Assembly: GCA_964367945.1 (NCBI GenBank)
Contig: CAYIZZ010000011.1
Coordinates: 1-35,170, forward strand
Source of the DNA: JAAYCI01 sp964367945
GTDB taxonomy: Bacteria; Bacillota; Clostridia; Oscillospirales; Ruminococcaceae
DNA: 35,170 nucleotides
Direction of reading: 5' to 3'
Both the position numbers and the translations under genes were made by a program. Under the pieces are notes generated by a model that ran no database searches, was not told the origin of the DNA, and saw only the letters and a list, made by a program, of their open reading frames with translations. The stretch's first letter is position 1. The number at the start of each line of letters is the position of its first letter. Of the stretch, positions 34,182 through 35,170 are shown in pieces.

Positions 34182-35170
34182 TTAAACCACCGGCACTTCA
34201 GGTGTATGAACGCCTATACATTGCTCGGGTATGCCGCCAGAGGTGTAATATCCCATCGCCGTAGGACAACCTTCTGATGCCAAGTTGCCCGTTATGCTAC
34301 AGTATGCCAGTTCTTGTACGCCGTCCGGCATTGGTGGGAACTCTTTATATTCCAGCTCTTCTTGCACATCTTCCATCAATGCTTTCCACACGTTAGCACC
34401 TATGTGTGTGCTGGACGACACTCCCCAGTTTGACAAGGTATGATCTTGGTCATAGCCCCACCACACCGCTGTAACATAATAAGGCGTTGCCCCGATAAAC
34501 CAGCGGTCTTTATGGTCGGTGGTGGTACCTGTTTTACCTATGGCCTCCATCTCACCTTCGGGTGCCATGCCACGTGCTGTAGGCGACACACCCAACACGC
34601 TGGTGTCACTTACCACGTTTGACAGCATACGATTCATCACATATCCTGCCTCGGATGATATTGCCTGCACAGTAGTGATTTCCGGCTCTAGCACAATGTT
34701 ACCCTTGGCATCTTCCACCCTCACATAACTGTGCAAGCTGGTGTGTAGGCCATAGTTTTCTTCGCCACCAAACATGGCATATGCGCCTGCCATTTCATAC
34801 GCAGACACGCCGTGTGTCTGGCTACCAAGTACCAACGGGCCTAAATCGACGTCGTTTGGATACACAAGGCCCGACAGCTGAAGCGTCTCTGTCATAAACT
34901 CAAACATCTGCTGGGTGCCTACCCATGTACCTACTTGCACTGCTACGGTGTTGGTAGACTCTGCAAGTGCCGCCGCCACCGGAATTTTTGTCTCACGATA
35001 TGAGCCGGATGCATTACTTGGCCAGTCTTTCACTATTGCTCCGGTCTCGGGATTTATAGTTGGGTTATACTGGTCTCTTGCTTGCACAGGCGAGTCCAGC
35101 ACCATCTTCGAGTATGAAATAATGCCATGATCTATACCAATTGCATACGCGCCTATTGATTTCATGGTAG
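34182..35170 (-). CDS. Class A penicillin-binding protein, transpeptidase half (cut by window edge)
   Basis: About 329 C-terminal residues are present and the gene continues past the right edge. The first in-window residues read TMKSIGAYAIG, and the preceding partial codon ends CT. This fits the catalytic SxxK tetrad (STMK) with the serine codon split by the edge. SxN is STN in AESTNTVAVQVG, and KTG is in AIGKTGTTTDHKDRWFIG. Spacing and sequence match the transpeptidase of PBP1A/PonA-type enzymes, which crosslink peptidoglycan outside the membrane. The C-terminal tail has three cysteines (YCSITGNLASEGCPTA and EQCIGVH), a pattern seen in many Bacillota PBP1 proteins. The glycosyltransferase domain is out of view. 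A strong terminator follows. Confidence 0.93.
   Translation of the reverse strand, partial: TMKSIGAYAIGIDHGIISYSKMVLDSPVQARDQYNPTINPETGAIVKDWPSNASGSYRETKIPVAAALAESTNTVAVQVGTWVGTQQMFEFMTETLQLSGLVYPNDVDLGPLVLGSQTHGVSAYEMAGAYAMFGGEENYGLHTSLHSYVRVEDAKGNIVLEPEITTVQAISSEAGYVMNRMLSNVVSDTSVLGVSPTARGMAPEGEMEAIGKTGTTTDHKDRWFIGATPYYVTAVWWGYDQDHTLSNWGVSSSTHIGANVWKALMEDVQEELEYKEFPPMPDGVQELAYCSITGNLASEGCPTAMGYYTSGGIPEQCIGVHTPEVPVV

Noticed and set aside
1..35170. CRISPR arrays, tRNA or rRNA genes, insertion sequences, phage genes
   Set aside because: No regularly spaced repeats, tRNA-like cloverleafs, transposase or integrase motifs, or terminal inverted repeats were seen on either strand.

Overview
This window looks like core chromosome of a Gram-positive Bacillota, probably a clostridial lineage. 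The evidence is AddAB rather than RecBCD, FADH2-type TrmFO, PlsX, tandem LytR-CpsA-Psr (LCP) cell-wall ligases, the yhbY-nadD-yqeK-rsfS cluster, infC-rpmI-rplT behind a leader, and strong AGGAGG-type ribosome binding sites. I cannot place it below class level from the sequence alone. All 25 protein genes I accept are on the minus strand. I see no tRNA, rRNA, CRISPR array, phage or transposase gene.

Read in the direction of transcription (high to low coordinates), the order is as follows. (a) 35170-31972: the C-terminal half of a class A penicillin-binding protein, cut by the window edge at its active-site serine and closed by a strong terminator, then a GH13 alpha-glucosidase-fold protein whose catalytic residues are all replaced. 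(b) 31940-24391: tcdA (tRNA t6A cyclisation), then addB and addA (double-strand break processing). (c) 24329-19551: a consensus promoter and an attenuator-like leader, then infC (apparent AUA start), rpmI, rplT, a TrmH-family RNA methyltransferase, and dprA carrying a disordered insertion of about 410 residues. (d) 19514-9702: topA, trmFO, plsX, rnc, smc, ftsY, a run joining two clusters that are separate in Bacillus subtilis. (e) 9700-1507: rdgB, yhbY, nadD, yqeK, two LCP genes, rsfS, leuS. (f) 1423-1: a small acidic unknown protein, rpsU behind a perfect consensus promoter and a structured leader, yqeG, and the start of a TIM-barrel endonuclease IV-like gene.

Functionally the window is mostly translation and ribosome assembly (infC, rpmI, rplT, rpsU, yhbY, rsfS, leuS, tcdA, trmFO, trmH-like), chromosome maintenance and recombination (smc, topA, dprA, addAB), nucleotide and NAD housekeeping (rdgB, nadD, yqeK), membrane targeting and lipid synthesis (ftsY, plsX), and cell wall (PBP, two LCP proteins).

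The most unusual signals are the GH13 pseudoenzyme, the enlarged DprA with internal FSWD-type repeats, the VFDYD repeats in the cytoplasmic tail of one LCP protein, the resemblance between those two repeat motifs, and the infC leader with its non-AUG start.
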